Positions 1-9,976 of a stretch of 64,000 bases of DNA are shown one piece after another; the first letter of the stretch is position 1; the number at the start of each line of letters is the position of its first letter. Where the stretch lies: NCBI GenBank assembly GCA_021397845.1, contig CM038044.1:61851851-61915850 (forward strand), read 5' to 3'. Source of the DNA: Areca catechu (taxonomy: Eukaryota; Streptophyta; Magnoliopsida; Arecales; Arecaceae). The position numbers and the translations under genes were made by a program. The notes under the pieces are model-generated. The model saw only the letters and a list, made by a program, of their open reading frames with translations, was not told where the DNA came from and ran no database searches.

Positions 1-46
1 ATTTGTTGGCATCTAAAATACTACGGAGTGAGAGTGAAGAGGCCAT
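1..46 (-). pseudogene. gag: Gag N-terminus of element A (truncated by window edge)
   Basis: Reading leftwards from the ATG at 46 the frame gives MASSLSLRSILDANK before the window ends. This is the same start as the gag of element I (54344) and of element D (25265). The stretch is too short to tell whether the gene was intact. Confidence 0.75.
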
Positions 47-1189
47 TTATCTACATTTAAACAAAGAACGAAAACATAAGCAAACAACCATGAAATGACA
101 ACACATAATTAAATTAGGACTTTAATTTAATTATGTCTCCTACTATTTTATCGAGCATCATAACCCTCCATACGATGATCGAGAAAACCTTAATTGATCT
201 TTCTTAGTGGGGTTGAGATCCCAATCCCTCATAAAAGACCTTGTGTGTACACAACAAATCTTATATAAGTTCATAGGTAGGAAAACTCTTTCCAATTGTA
301 ACCTGTACAATTCTCAACTTATCTCGGCCTCTAAAATATTAATAGCCTTGTGTATACACAACAAACTATAATATTTTAGTTAAGTAAGACCCTTCATAGC
401 CATATAGTCATGACTTTAATAGTAATACCCTTGTGTGTTCACAACAAAATATTACTTTAAATCATGCCATAAACAAATAATTGTATTAGGCCAAAAATTA
501 TGTTAGTCACCATATTAGGTCTTGTGTGTACACAACAAACCTAGTATAGATCATAACACAATGATGACCTATCATGAAGGAAGGCCAATAATAGTATTTT
601 AACACCAAGCATGTTAGTCAAGAATTAAATCAATCAGATCGGCCAGGCTAGTGGAAGAGATGTGGGGGTCCCCCCGTTGCTTTCCTAGACACCAATTTAA
701 AATTGGCCAGGTCAGTCAACGGAACCAATTAAAAACCACGATTCCCTTTACCTTCCCAGAACCACCTTTCTAGACACCGAAATGACTAATTATCCATCAT
801 GACTAATAATGCTTATCGGTTAACTATACTACCACTTAATATAATTTTAAGAGGGGTTCATGCAATGCCAGCACATTCAATTAAAAGCTATCACATATAT
901 TAATACATGCTTTAAACTAAGCAAATATGTGAAATGTGTGCCATCATACTAGGACAACCATTTACCACATAATGGATACACCTTTATGCCAGGGCAACCT
1001 TATTTCAGTATGATGGCTCCAGGGCTACTCATATCTCTAAGACAATTAGGGTTTTAGTGGAAAACCCTAACTGGTGGCAATCATCAAACTCATGTTCAAT
1101 CAAAGACATGCACTGTGCATCAATATAAAAACTTTAACATGATACTACATCATGAATTGAACTTCATAAGTTTTAATCCTAATAAGGAT
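47..1189 (-). other. Structured gag leader of element A
   Basis: Untranslated leader between the primer binding site and gag. It holds four hairpins that share a loop of the form TTGTTGTG..ACACAAG (sense strand) with different stems: 509-519/540-549, 409-427/449-466, 331-345/366-379 and about 229-238/259-268. It also holds a larger hairpin closed by a perfect 11-bp stem (940-950/1007-1017). The same set is found in the leaders of D, F and I. No ORF here resembles a gene. Confidence 0.75.
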
Positions 1190-1202
1190 GGCTCTGATAC
1201 CA
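1190..1202 (-). other. Primer binding site, element A
   Basis: The minus strand reads TGGTATCAGAGCC, the standard initiator-tRNA-Met binding site of plant copia elements. It is separated from the LTR by one base. Confidence 0.9.
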
Positions 1203-1203
1203 C

Positions 1204-3624
1204 TGTTAGGTTCGGTGACCAGTGCGGAAGTGTGGATTTCAAAACTTTATGAAATCAGGTCCGAACCCTAATCCCAAAATCTCCTTATTAGCAATTAAAA
1301 CTTATGACTACATGCATGTCCAAATTTAAACATAGTTTAGATACTAACCTCAGATCGCTATATCCAATCTGATGTAGAAATAAACTCCAAATGGAGTAAC
1401 CTTTTGAACACACCAGGCGTCCACTTGTCCGCCCTCCGATGGTGATCCACACGGGCAGATGATCAAGACAGTGACTCCTCAATTGGGTTCCTTCCAATCA
1501 AGTTCTACCCCAAGAACTTGATATATGGGCTATTGGCTAGGACACCTCTAGCCAAACAGGGACTAAAACTTTCTCTCTTACCCTTCTCCTAGTTTTTGGC
1601 AACTTTGGCCCCTTAAGACACTCTTGTCTTAAGAATAAGCCCTTGTCCTTAAGTGAGACAAGGCTTGTCTTGGAGGGAGAAGAAAATTAAGACAAAGTTG
1701 TCTTAATGTAAGAAAGAAGGAAAAAGGGGGCACCTTCTTCCTTTACCGTCGGAGAGTTTCTCTCTCTGACTCTCCTTCTGTTCTGAGATTCGACAGAGCC
1801 TAGGCTCTGTAAAGGAATCAAAGAAGAAAGAGAGGAGGGGGAAACAGTCTTCTGGAGAGGGAGAAGGAAAGAGAAGCAAGGCTTCGCCGTAGAAAATCTG
1901 GAATCAATTTTTACGGTGAAGCCTTCTTCTTAAATAGGCGACAGAGAGGCGCCTTCTCCTTCTGAAAAATCCTCTCACGTCCCTCTCTCCCTTCTCACGT
2001 CTTCTTTCTTAAATCTCACGGCCCTTGGGATTAATCTCACGGCCTTTGAGATGGGAAGACGCGAAGAAAGATCGTGAAAAACACAGAAGGGCGTGCGCAG
2101 AAAGAAGAGTCGCGCCCCTTCGGTGTTTTCTCTTCTTTTCCACGGTATTTTTCTTTCTTTGGAGAGTCCACGCCTAGGTGGACTCTCTTCTTCCACGCCT
2201 CTTCAAAAATCACCGGTGTTTTATTCTTTCTTTCATGCAAAGACGCGTCTTGGAAGAGTCCACGCGCGTGTGGACTCTTCTCCTTGAGCGCGCGCGTGGG
2301 AAGAGAGGGGGAGGGGTTTTAGGCGATGTGGGAAAGGGGTTTAGCCTCTTAGGTTAGCCCAATTGCTAGCCTATTATTAGCCCAACGTTTTAAATCTTCA
2401 ATTAGATTCAAACCGGAATGAATTTGGATCTAAAAAGACCAAATCGGAACCCTAACTCGAATCCGATTCAAGTGGAAGTCATGGTTTGCAACACATGCTA
2501 GTGTGTTCATCTGCAAACGAGATTTAATTCCAAATTAAATCCTTGATTATCTGTCCTAAGTGTGTGACCCATTGGGTTCCATACTTAGCCAGCAGTGGGT
2601 CCGAGTGCAAGTTGACCTAATCTGATCAGAACTCATTCTAATCGATTTAGGTCAAATCGAGCTAACTCGAGTCAGTCAATTAGGACTCCTCCTAATTAGT
2701 GATCCAATTAAACCATTTAATTTGATCAACCACAAGACAAGATTGACGTCTAGCAACGTGTCATGTCTACCCGGAAGATATGGAAATTCTGGTGTAATTC
2801 CAAAACTACCCTTCAGTGGAAAGTTCCCGTACAATTCGATCCTTCAATCATCTTGCATCCCGAATATAACTATGGATATGGAATCATGTCAAATCCAGTT
2901 ATACTCATTCCCAGCTCAGTCATACACTAATGATTCAATTAATTCGATATTAGAAATCATTTCTAATATCTGTACTTTGATCAAAGATTTCCTGAATCAT
3001 CATCTGACCTAATTTGGCTGGATGCAATCTCCTCCTACTAGGAGTGATCAATTCCTTGTTGACCTACTCAATACCTTCATATACAATTCACCATACCCAG
3101 CATCAACTTCGTGCATGACCCAGTGTCATGATTGAGATTGAACCAAAGCATGGGTTCATGTACATAAGGTATTATGGCAGTCTCAGGTCATAGGACTACT
3201 TGTACAACTCCCACTATGTGAAACATCCATTGACATGCAGCTAAGGCTCCATTAGATGTTCTCAAACTGGATCTATTCAATGAACTCATTCACTAATGAG
3301 CACCCACATCCTTGTATTAGTGTCCTACACAAATGACAGTGAGAGCAGTCACCCTTTTCAGCATACATAGGATGTGCCAGTCTTACCGGAAACCCTGATC
3401 CCCAACTCAGGGTTCCTATGACTAGGAATATTCTAGATTTGGGTTTTAAGGCCTTAGATCTCACTGGTATGATCTCATCATAGCCCTACAACCATAGCCC
3501 TAATCTATGGGGTTCATCATATAATGACACAGCGAATGATGAAAAAATTATTGCCTTTATTAATTTGTCAATTTACAATGGTCTGGGAGATACAGATATT
3601 GGCTTATAGGGCATAATCCTTTCA
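1204..3624 (-). repeat. 5' LTR of element A
   Basis: Bounded by TG..CA (plus-strand view TGTTAGG to CCTTTCA). It is a diverged homologue of the LTRs of D and I along its whole length. A TATA-like box (TATTTAAG on the minus strand) lies at 1929-1936. Upstream of it, in sense, are two perfect palindromic arms at 2162-2171/2178-2187 and 2253-2263/2270-2280. Short ORFs inside the LTR, such as those at 1975-2322, are not genes. Confidence 0.9.
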
Positions 3625-4379
3625 CAAACTTCAAAAAAGACAAGGAGACAAAGTGAAAAAGTTTAGAGTCAAAGTACAAAGCCTTCAATCAATTCCAAGC
3701 CAAAAGAGTGAGAAACCAAGAGATTCCTTTGCCAAAAGCTTTCCATCTTTGAGGAATCCAACATTCAAGGATTTGGCATTTAGTGAGGTCCAAAGATTCT
3801 AAGGGAAAAGGCTTGAAGAGTCTCCATCAAGAGCTTCAACGAATTTCTTATTGCTCAAAAGGAGTTTGTCTAGTTTTATTAATTGTATTCATATTCTATT
3901 TGTGGTAGGCTAGTTTCAAGGGAATTTGAAACTAGTGTGAGGTTTGTTGGTGAGCCAATTGATAAAACCAACTAGGGTTGCTTGTAAGCCCGAAGCCAAA
4001 ACAAGTGAGTGAGGTTTGTTGGTGAGCCAATTGATAAAACCAACTAGGGTTGCTTGTAAGCCCGAAGCCAAAACAAGTGTGTAAGGTTTTGACTTGTGAG
4101 CCTGGTAAAACAAGTCGGCTGTAATCTAAAGATTATAGTGGAAATTCCCAAGTGGAGCTTGGGAGTGGATGTAGGTGCTAGGTGCACCGAACCACTATAC
4201 TTCTTGTGTGTTTGCATTGCTCTTCTTTTGCTCTTTAATTGTTGATTTATTTCATTGCTTCCGTTGCACAATTATTTGAGCACTATCACTTTTCACCTTA
4301 AAACTTGATAGCACATATATTGCTTTAATTTTTAAATACCCAATTCACCCCCCCTCTTAGACACCATATCTGGGCAACA
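3625..4379 (+). repeat. 5' LTR of element B, distal part
   Basis: Matches the B 3' LTR from about 12948 to 13687 and ends GGGCAACA directly before the PBS. It contains a tandem 72-bp duplication (starts 3941 and 4013), a run of constant-loop hairpins (3946-4116) and a cloverleaf-like fold (4134-4199). A segment at about 3901-3940 differs completely from the matching place in the 3' LTR (see findings). Confidence 0.88.
3946..4199 (+). other. Constant-loop hairpin array and cloverleaf fold in LTR end of B
   Basis: Five stem-loops in a row: GTTGGT/ACCAAC (3946-3951/3967-3972), CTTGT/ACAAG (3981-3985/4001-4005), copies of both (4018-4044 and 4053-4077) and GACTTGT/ACAAGTC (4091-4097/4110-4116). 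All loops begin GAGCC or AAGCC and end AAA. Next comes a fold closed by TATAGTGG/CCACTATA (4134-4141/4192-4199) with inner arms CCCAAG/CTTGGG (4147-4163) and GGTGC/GCACC (4174-4188). The same layout, with other stem sequences, is present in G and H. Confidence 0.65.
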
Positions 4380-4381
4380 AG

Positions 4382-4393
4382 TGGTATCAGAGC
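4382..4393 (+). other. Primer binding site, element B
   Basis: TGGTATCAGAGC, two bases after the LTR end. It is complementary to the 3' end of initiator tRNA-Met, as in other plant copia elements. Confidence 0.9.
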
Positions 4394-4449
4394 ACCGGTA
4401 CTGTAGGTCCAACGATCTTGTTAGGTCCAACGATCTTGAGTTAAAGATC

Positions 4450-6170
4450 ATGGCCGCCCCAATTGGAATGGGTATAGTTGAAGGACAAGCATTAAATCGC
4501 CCTCCTTTCTTTAATGGCACAAAACTACACATACTGGAAAACTAGTATGCGTATTTATTTACAAGCTGTAGATTATCATATATGGAGAATAATTACTAAA
4601 GGGCCTCATCAACCCACTTACTTGGTTAATGGGATTATCACCCCAAAGTCTGAAGAAGAATGGGATGACAATGACATCAAACAAGCTGAGTTAAATGCTA
4701 AGGCGATGAATTTGCTATTCTGTGCACTTGACCCTAGTGAATTCAACAGAATATCAAATTGTATTTCCGCCAAAGAAATTTGGGATACACTTGAGGTTAT
4801 CCATGAGGGTACACACCAAGTGAAGACCACAAAGGTGAACATGCTCATTCATACGTATGAGATGTTCAGGATGGAACCAACTGAAAGTATAAGTGAAATG
4901 TATACTAGATTTACCAATATAGTAAATGGTATGAGGAGTTTGGAAAAAATTATATCTAATGGTGAACTGGTTAACAAACTTCTCAGGTCTCTTCCGGCTT
5001 CATGGGATGCGAAAGTAACAGCTATAGAAGAAGCCAAGGATGTCAATACTCTACCTCTCAAGCAGCTTCTTGGATCACTGATGACTTACGAGCTTTCACT
5101 AAAGCAGAAGACAGTGGACAATGACAAGAAGAAGAAAGCCATAGCCTTCAAGTCCACTACAAAAGAAGAGTCAAGTGATGAATCAAAAGAAGAAGCTGAT
5201 GATGATGAGATAGCCCTCATTACAAGAAAATTCAAAAGATTCATTCTTGAGAAAGAAGAAGGGCTTCTAAAAGGCCACAAAAAGGTGATCACAATAAGGA
5301 AAAAGAGAAAGAGAAAGAAAGGGATCCACCCATCTGCTTCGAGTGCACGAAGCCTGGACATTACAAAATGGATTGCCCTTGCTTAAAAAGAGTCGAAGGA
5401 TGTTGAGAAAGAAAGCCATGATGGCTACCTGGAGTGAGAGTGAGGACTCTAGCAGTGATGAAGAGCAGCAAGTAGTCGCCAACTTATGTTTCATGGCCAA
5501 TAAAGATAATGAGGTAAATTCTGAACCTGAAACTGAATTTACTTTCAATGAATTGCATGATGCTTTTGATGACTTAGTTATGGAATATGAAAATTAAAAC
5601 TGAAAAATAAGAAATTAAGAAAGCTAAATTTTGAGCTTACCAAAAATTCAGAAAAGTTTTCAACTGAAATTGAAAATTTAATTCAAGAAAACAAGAAATT
5701 AACTGAACATGTAAAGACCTTGACAAATGATAAGGATAATCTTTTAAAGAAAATGATTCTTTGAAAAATAATAGAAGTCTTAAAACTAATGAAAACATTG
5801 AAAAACAAAATAAAGAACTATTGCTTCAAAACAAGAATTACAAGGAAGAGTTAGAAAAAGTAAAACCTTTTGTAGAAAGTTTACTTTTAGTTCAGAAAAA
5901 CTGAATATGCTTTTAAATAGTCAACATGCAGTGTTTAACAAAGCTGGACTTCGATTTAAGCCACACAATCAGCAAAAACTTTACAAAAACTTTTTCATAC
6001 CTGCATCTTCTAATATTACCTACTATGCATGTGGTAAATTAGGACATAAATCATATGTTTGTAATAGAAGAAAATTAAATACCTTTAAAAAGATTTGGGT
6101 TCCAAAAGGAACCAATTTGACTAACCCTAAAGGACCCAAGATGACTTGGGTACCTAAAGTTTCAACTTGA
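4450..6170 (+). pseudogene. gag: Gag of element B, frameshifted
   Basis: Sirevirus-type Gag, the structural protein that forms the virus-like particle. An ATG at 4450 begins a frame that reaches the conserved FFNG region and then shifts near 4520. From 4514 to 5386 the frame holds the UBN2/DUF4219-type Gag core (ETYWK..IYLQAVDY-like start, PTESISEMYTRF, LLRSLPASWDAKVTAIEEAKD). An intact CX2CX4HX4C zinc knuckle lies at 5335-5376 in another frame. An acidic Ser/Glu tract follows (about 5430-5590), then a Lys/Asn/Glu-rich coiled coil with stops (5600-5900). A second knuckle near 6030 has its first Cys replaced by Tyr, and the IWVPKGT motif follows. At least three frameshifts are visible, so no full Gag can be made. 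Confidence 0.85.
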
Positions 6171-6176
6171 TCAATT

Positions 6177-6452
6177 TTGCAGGTGTGCCTTGCAACCAAA
6201 AATAAAAGAAGAATGTGGTATCTGGATAGTGGTTGCTCAAGGCACATGACTGGGGATGTGAAGCAATTCTCATCACTAGCAGCTATTGATGGTGGAAACG
6301 TTACTTTTGGTGATAATGGAAAAGGCAAAATCATCGGAATTGGTAAAATCCATATCACCCCTAATGCTTATGTAGATAATGTATTATTTGTTGATGGCTT
6401 GAAGCATAATCTTTTTAGCATTAGTCAGTTTTGTGATAAGGTTTTAAAGTAA
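6177..6452 (+). pseudogene. pol: Aspartic protease region of element B pol
   Basis: Retroelement protease domain that would cut the Gag-Pol polyprotein. The frame 6177-6452 shows WYLDSGCSRHMTGD with the catalytic Asp in D-S-G, then a glycine-rich flap segment and LKHNLFSISQ, all typical of the copia protease. A frameshift at about 6445 separates it from the integrase. The motif itself is intact. Confidence 0.85.
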
Positions 6453-6466
6453 TTTTTGAATCATCT

Positions 6467-7240
6467 TTGTGCATGGTATCTAGTCTAGATGTCGATGGCA
6501 TCAAGTTCACTGGTCTTAGGCATGGAACACTTTACATGGTTGATCTTGATGATCTAGCCATGGAAAGTGGTCAATGCCTAGTGGCTAAGGAAGCCAAGGC
6601 ATGTGAAACTAGTTGGCTTTGGCATCGTAGGCTAGGGCATGCCAGTATGCAGTTGATTTCAAAATTAAGCAAAAAGAATCTTGTAAAAGAATTGCCAAAA
6701 CTCACATTTGAAAAAGATAAGATTTGTACTGCATGTCAATTTGGAAAACAAACTAAATCTACTTTCAAACCTAAAGGAGTAGTATCTACTACTAGACCCC
6801 TTGAATTATTGCATATGGACCTCTTTGGACCAACCAGAACAACTAGTTTGGGAGGTAAAAAATATGGGCTAGTAATTGTAGATGATTACTCATGATTTAC
6901 TTGGGTGATGTTTTTAGCTCATAAAGATGAAACATTTTCAGCTTTTGTTAAATTTCATAAAAGGGTTTCAAACGAAAAAGATCTCACTATTGTTTCTTTA
7001 CGTAGTGATCATGAAACTGAATTTGACAATCATGATTTTGAAGCTTTTTGTAATGAAAATGGTATTAGTCATAATTTTTCTGCACCTAGGACACCTCAAC
7101 AAAATGGGATGGTAGAAAGAAAAAACAGGACACTTGAAGAAATGGCACGCACAATGCTTTGCGAAAATGATTTACCTAGATATTTTTGGGCAGAAGCCAT
7201 TAATACTTCCTGTTACATTTAAATCGTGTTTTAATTCGAC
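6467..7240 (+). pseudogene. pol: Integrase region of element B pol
   Basis: Copia integrase, which inserts the cDNA into the host genome. In order: GAG-pre-integrase HHCC finger (WHRRLGHASMQ, then CTACQFGKQTK), first core Asp in LLHMDLFGPTRTTS, second core Asp in LRSDHETEFDN and core Glu in GMVERKNRTLEE. The D-D-E triad is complete. A TGA at 6893-6895 follows DYS where the family normally has Arg, a CGA to TGA change at a CpG. Another short frame break occurs near 7222. The downstream frame is well conserved, so decay is recent compared with element C. Confidence 0.87.
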
Positions 7241-7245
7241 CTATT

Positions 7246-8701
7246 TTGAAGAAAACACCATATGAGCTTTGGAAAAATCGAAAACCTAATTTCAAGTATT
7301 TTCGTGTATTTGGTTGCCGCTGTTTCATATTAAACAATGGCAAAGATAATATCAGTAAATTTGATGCCAAGTCAGATGAGGGTATCTTCTTAGGATACTC
7401 TACTTCTAGCAAGGCATACAGGGTCTTCAACAGAAGAACTCTTCTGGTTGAAGAATCAATTCATGTAGTGTTTGATGAATCTAACAAAAAATCTTCTAGA
7501 AAAGAAGATTCTATTAATGTTGAAACAGGTACAAAGAAGCTTGAACAATTGACAATCAATGAAGATGAGCCCAAAGGAGATGATGATCAAGAGAATCAAG
7601 ATCAAATTCAAGAGATTAATGCAACTTCACCAAAACCATTACCTAATGAATGGAGGTATGCACACGGACACCCTAAAGAGCTAATATTTGGTGATCCATC
7701 AAAGGGGGTAAGTACACGCTCTTCTATTAGAAATATTTGTGATTATTTAGCTTTTGTATCTCAGATAGAGCCTAAGTCAATAGAAGAACCTGAAAAAGAT
7801 TATAACTGGATTAATGCTATGCAAGATGAACTAAACCAATTTAAAAGAAATAATGTTTGGACTTTAACTAAAAGACCCCTTAATGTTTCTGTAATTGGCA
7901 CAAAATGGGTTTTTAGAAATAAACTTGATGAACATGGTATTGTAATTAGGAACAAAGCTAGACTTGTTGCTAAAGGCTACAACCAGGAAGAAGGGATCGA
8001 CTTTGATGAAACCTTTGCTCATGTTGCTAGGCTAGAAGCAATTAGACTTTTACTTGCTTTTGCTTGTTTTATGGATTTCAAGTTATTTCAAATGGATGTA
8101 AAGAGTGCCTTTTTAAATGGATTTATTGAAGAGGAGGTTTATGTGAACAATCTCCTGGTTTTGAAAATCATGAATTTCCTAATCATGTCTTTAAATTGCC
8201 TAAAGCATTGTATGGTTTAAAGCAAGCTCCTAGAGCTTGGTATGATAGATTAAGTTCTTTTTTGATGAAAATGATTTCTCTAGAGGTAATGTAGATAATA
8301 CATTGTTTTTGAAAAAGAAAAATGATGATCTCTTAGTAGTACAAATCTATGTAGATGATATTATTTTTGGTGCTACTAACGAATGTCTTTGTCAAGAATT
8401 TGCAAAGTTAATGTAGGGTGAGTTCGAGATGAGCATGATGGGAGAACTCAACTTCTTCCTCGGACTCCAAATTAAGCAAACCAAAGAGGGGATCTCCATC
8501 AACCAAGCCAAGTACACAAGGGAGATATTGAAAAAGTTTGGGATGGAGACTACCAAACCAATAGGTATCCCTATGAGCTCTTCATGTAAATTAGACAAAG
8601 ATGAATGTGGTAAATCAGTAGACCAAAAACTATATCGAGGCATGATTGGTTCATTGCTATATCTAACTGCCAGTAGACCAGATATAATGTTAGTGTTTTA
8701 A
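7246..8701 (+). pseudogene. pol: Reverse transcriptase region of element B pol
   Basis: RVT_2-type reverse transcriptase that makes cDNA from element RNA. The frame 7246-8220 carries the integrase-to-RT linker, then MQDELNQFKRNNVWTL, GTKWVFRNKLDEHG, KARLVAKGYNQEEGIDF and FQMDVKSAFLNG. After a shift at about 8145 come LPKALYGLKQAPRAWYD and the catalytic YVDD (8348-8359). A TAG at 8414-8416 replaces the Gln codon of the conserved LMQGEFEMS motif. The thumb/connection part continues at 8429-8701 (MMGELNFFLGLQIKQ, GSLLYLTASRPDI). The YVDD site is preserved although the reading frame is broken. Confidence 0.88.
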
Positions 8702-9292
8702 TGTGTGCACGTTTTCAGTCTGCTCCTAAAGAATCACATCTCTTAGCTATAAAACGTATATTTAGATACTTATCTGGGTCTATCAAAATTGGTCTTTGGT
8801 ACTCTAGAGAGTCATCATATGAATTAATTGCATATTCTGATGCTGATTTTGCTGGGTGTAAACTTGATCGAAAAAGTACTAGTGGAACTTGTCAATTCCT
8901 AGGAGTTAATTTGATTTCATGGAGCAGTAAGAAACAGAATTCGGTTGCTCTATCTACGGCGGAAGCCGAATATATAGCAGCTGGAAGCTGTTGTGCTCAG
9001 ATTCTATGGATCAACAACAACTCGAGGACTTTAGCATCAAACTAATTAAGACACCCATAAGATGTGATAATACTAGTGCAATCAATTTAACGAAAAATCC
9101 TGTACAACATTCAAGAAGCAAACATATTGAAATAAGACATCATTTCATAAGAGATCACGTTCAAAACTCTAATGTGTTGTTAGAATTATTTGTACTGATT
9201 ATCAATTGGCTGATATATTCACAAAACCATTGAATAAAGATAGATTTTGTATGATCAGAAGAGAACTGGGAGTCATTGATCCTTTTGCTTGA
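8701..9292 (+). pseudogene. pol: RNase H region and end of element B pol
   Basis: RNase H, which degrades the RNA strand of the cDNA hybrid. The frame 8701-9045 contains YSDADFAGC (first catalytic Asp), KSTSGTCQFLG, SWSSKKQNSVALSTAEAEYIA (catalytic Glu). After a shift the frame 8991-9233 contains RCDNTSAINLTKNP (second Asp) and HIEIRHHFIRDHV. The pol frame ends at a TGA (9290-9292) after a RRELGVIDPFA tail. All catalytic residues are visible but not in one frame. Confidence 0.87.
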
Positions 9293-9976
9293 AACTCTTC
9301 AATTTTCATCAAAATTCCTTAAAAATGATTTATAAATTCTCAAATATGTTTAAAGGTTATTTTTTAAATTATATCAATTTTTTAAATTTACAGAATTTTA
9401 TTTTGGGTAATTTATTGTTGGAGGTCGACACTTTAATTTTCGGAGGTCGACACTTGAGGTCGACCCTAAGGCTTTTGGAGGTCGACACTTGAGGTCGACC
9501 CCTGAAAATTTTAGAGGTTGACACTTGAACGGAAACCCCTTTTTTAAAAACCCGTCCGCAAGCCTTTTTTTCTCCATTTTCTTTTCACTTCTCCTTCGTG
9601 TGGTCTCCTCCAACTTCCCTAAACCTCTAAATAGTGCATTTCCACCCTTCTCCTTCATCTTTTGGGAAATCCTCTCCTCTCCTCTTGCTTTCCTTGGAAT
9701 CAAACCTCTTTTTGACCGTGTTTTGGTTTGGACAACCGAAACCTTTGCATCTATCTACCCTCAAATCTCGGTTGTTTTTCAATTAAAATCACTTATTTCT
9801 TTCCTCCGTTTCTTACTTTTTCTTCATTTAATCTCGATTTTCTCCATTCTCACAAACCCTATCTCACCATTTCACCTTCTCCTCTTTTTCTCAATCCGTG
9901 AACCTCTCTTTCCCTCTCCTTTCCTATTAGCCTTGCTTCATTGCACTTCTCCCTAAGTTACCCCTCTTCCTTTCAT
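9293..9976 (+). promoter_or_regulatory. pol-ORF3 spacer of B: RYCGAC array, TATA-like box and CT-rich leader
   Basis: No gene. Positions 9419-9530 hold five GTCGAC palindromes, each preceded by AG, plus one mutated copy (GTTGAC). About 95 bp downstream is a TATA-like CTCTAAATAG (9625-9634). The next 340 bp are strongly CT-rich, like a plant 5' leader, and run to the ATG of ORF3 at 9977. The B LTR has the same order: GTCGAC array (12555-12832) and then TATA (12931). I infer an internal promoter for ORF3. The long Phe/Leu/Ser ORF through 9525-9956 is a composition artefact. Confidence 0.5.

Larger units (their letters stand above)
1..3624 (-). mobile_element. Element A: Angela-like Ty1/copia retrotransposon, 5' end only
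   Basis: The 5' part of a copia retrotransposon lying on the minus strand, with the remainder off the left edge of the window. Reading right to left it has a 2421-bp LTR, a tRNA-Met type primer binding site, a structured leader of about 1.1 kb and the first 15 codons of gag. LTR length and layout match elements D (2423/2420 bp) and I (2433 bp), so all three belong to one lineage, although A has a different LTR terminus (TGTTAGG against TGTTGGG in plus-strand view). It interrupts the 5' LTR of element B: the sequence at 3625 onward continues as in the uninterrupted B 3' LTR at about 12946. Its target-site duplication cannot be confirmed because the other end is missing. Angela/BARE assignment is from family recall. 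Confidence 0.9.

Noticed and set aside
2074..2322. Short overlapping ORFs in the A LTR
   Set aside because: They follow palindromes and purine or pyrimidine runs of the LTR and are not conserved in the D and I LTRs.
9525..9956. 143-residue ORF rich in Phe, Leu and Ser
   Set aside because: It runs through a CT-rich leader between pol and ORF3. The composition alone gives an open frame, and no domain is visible.
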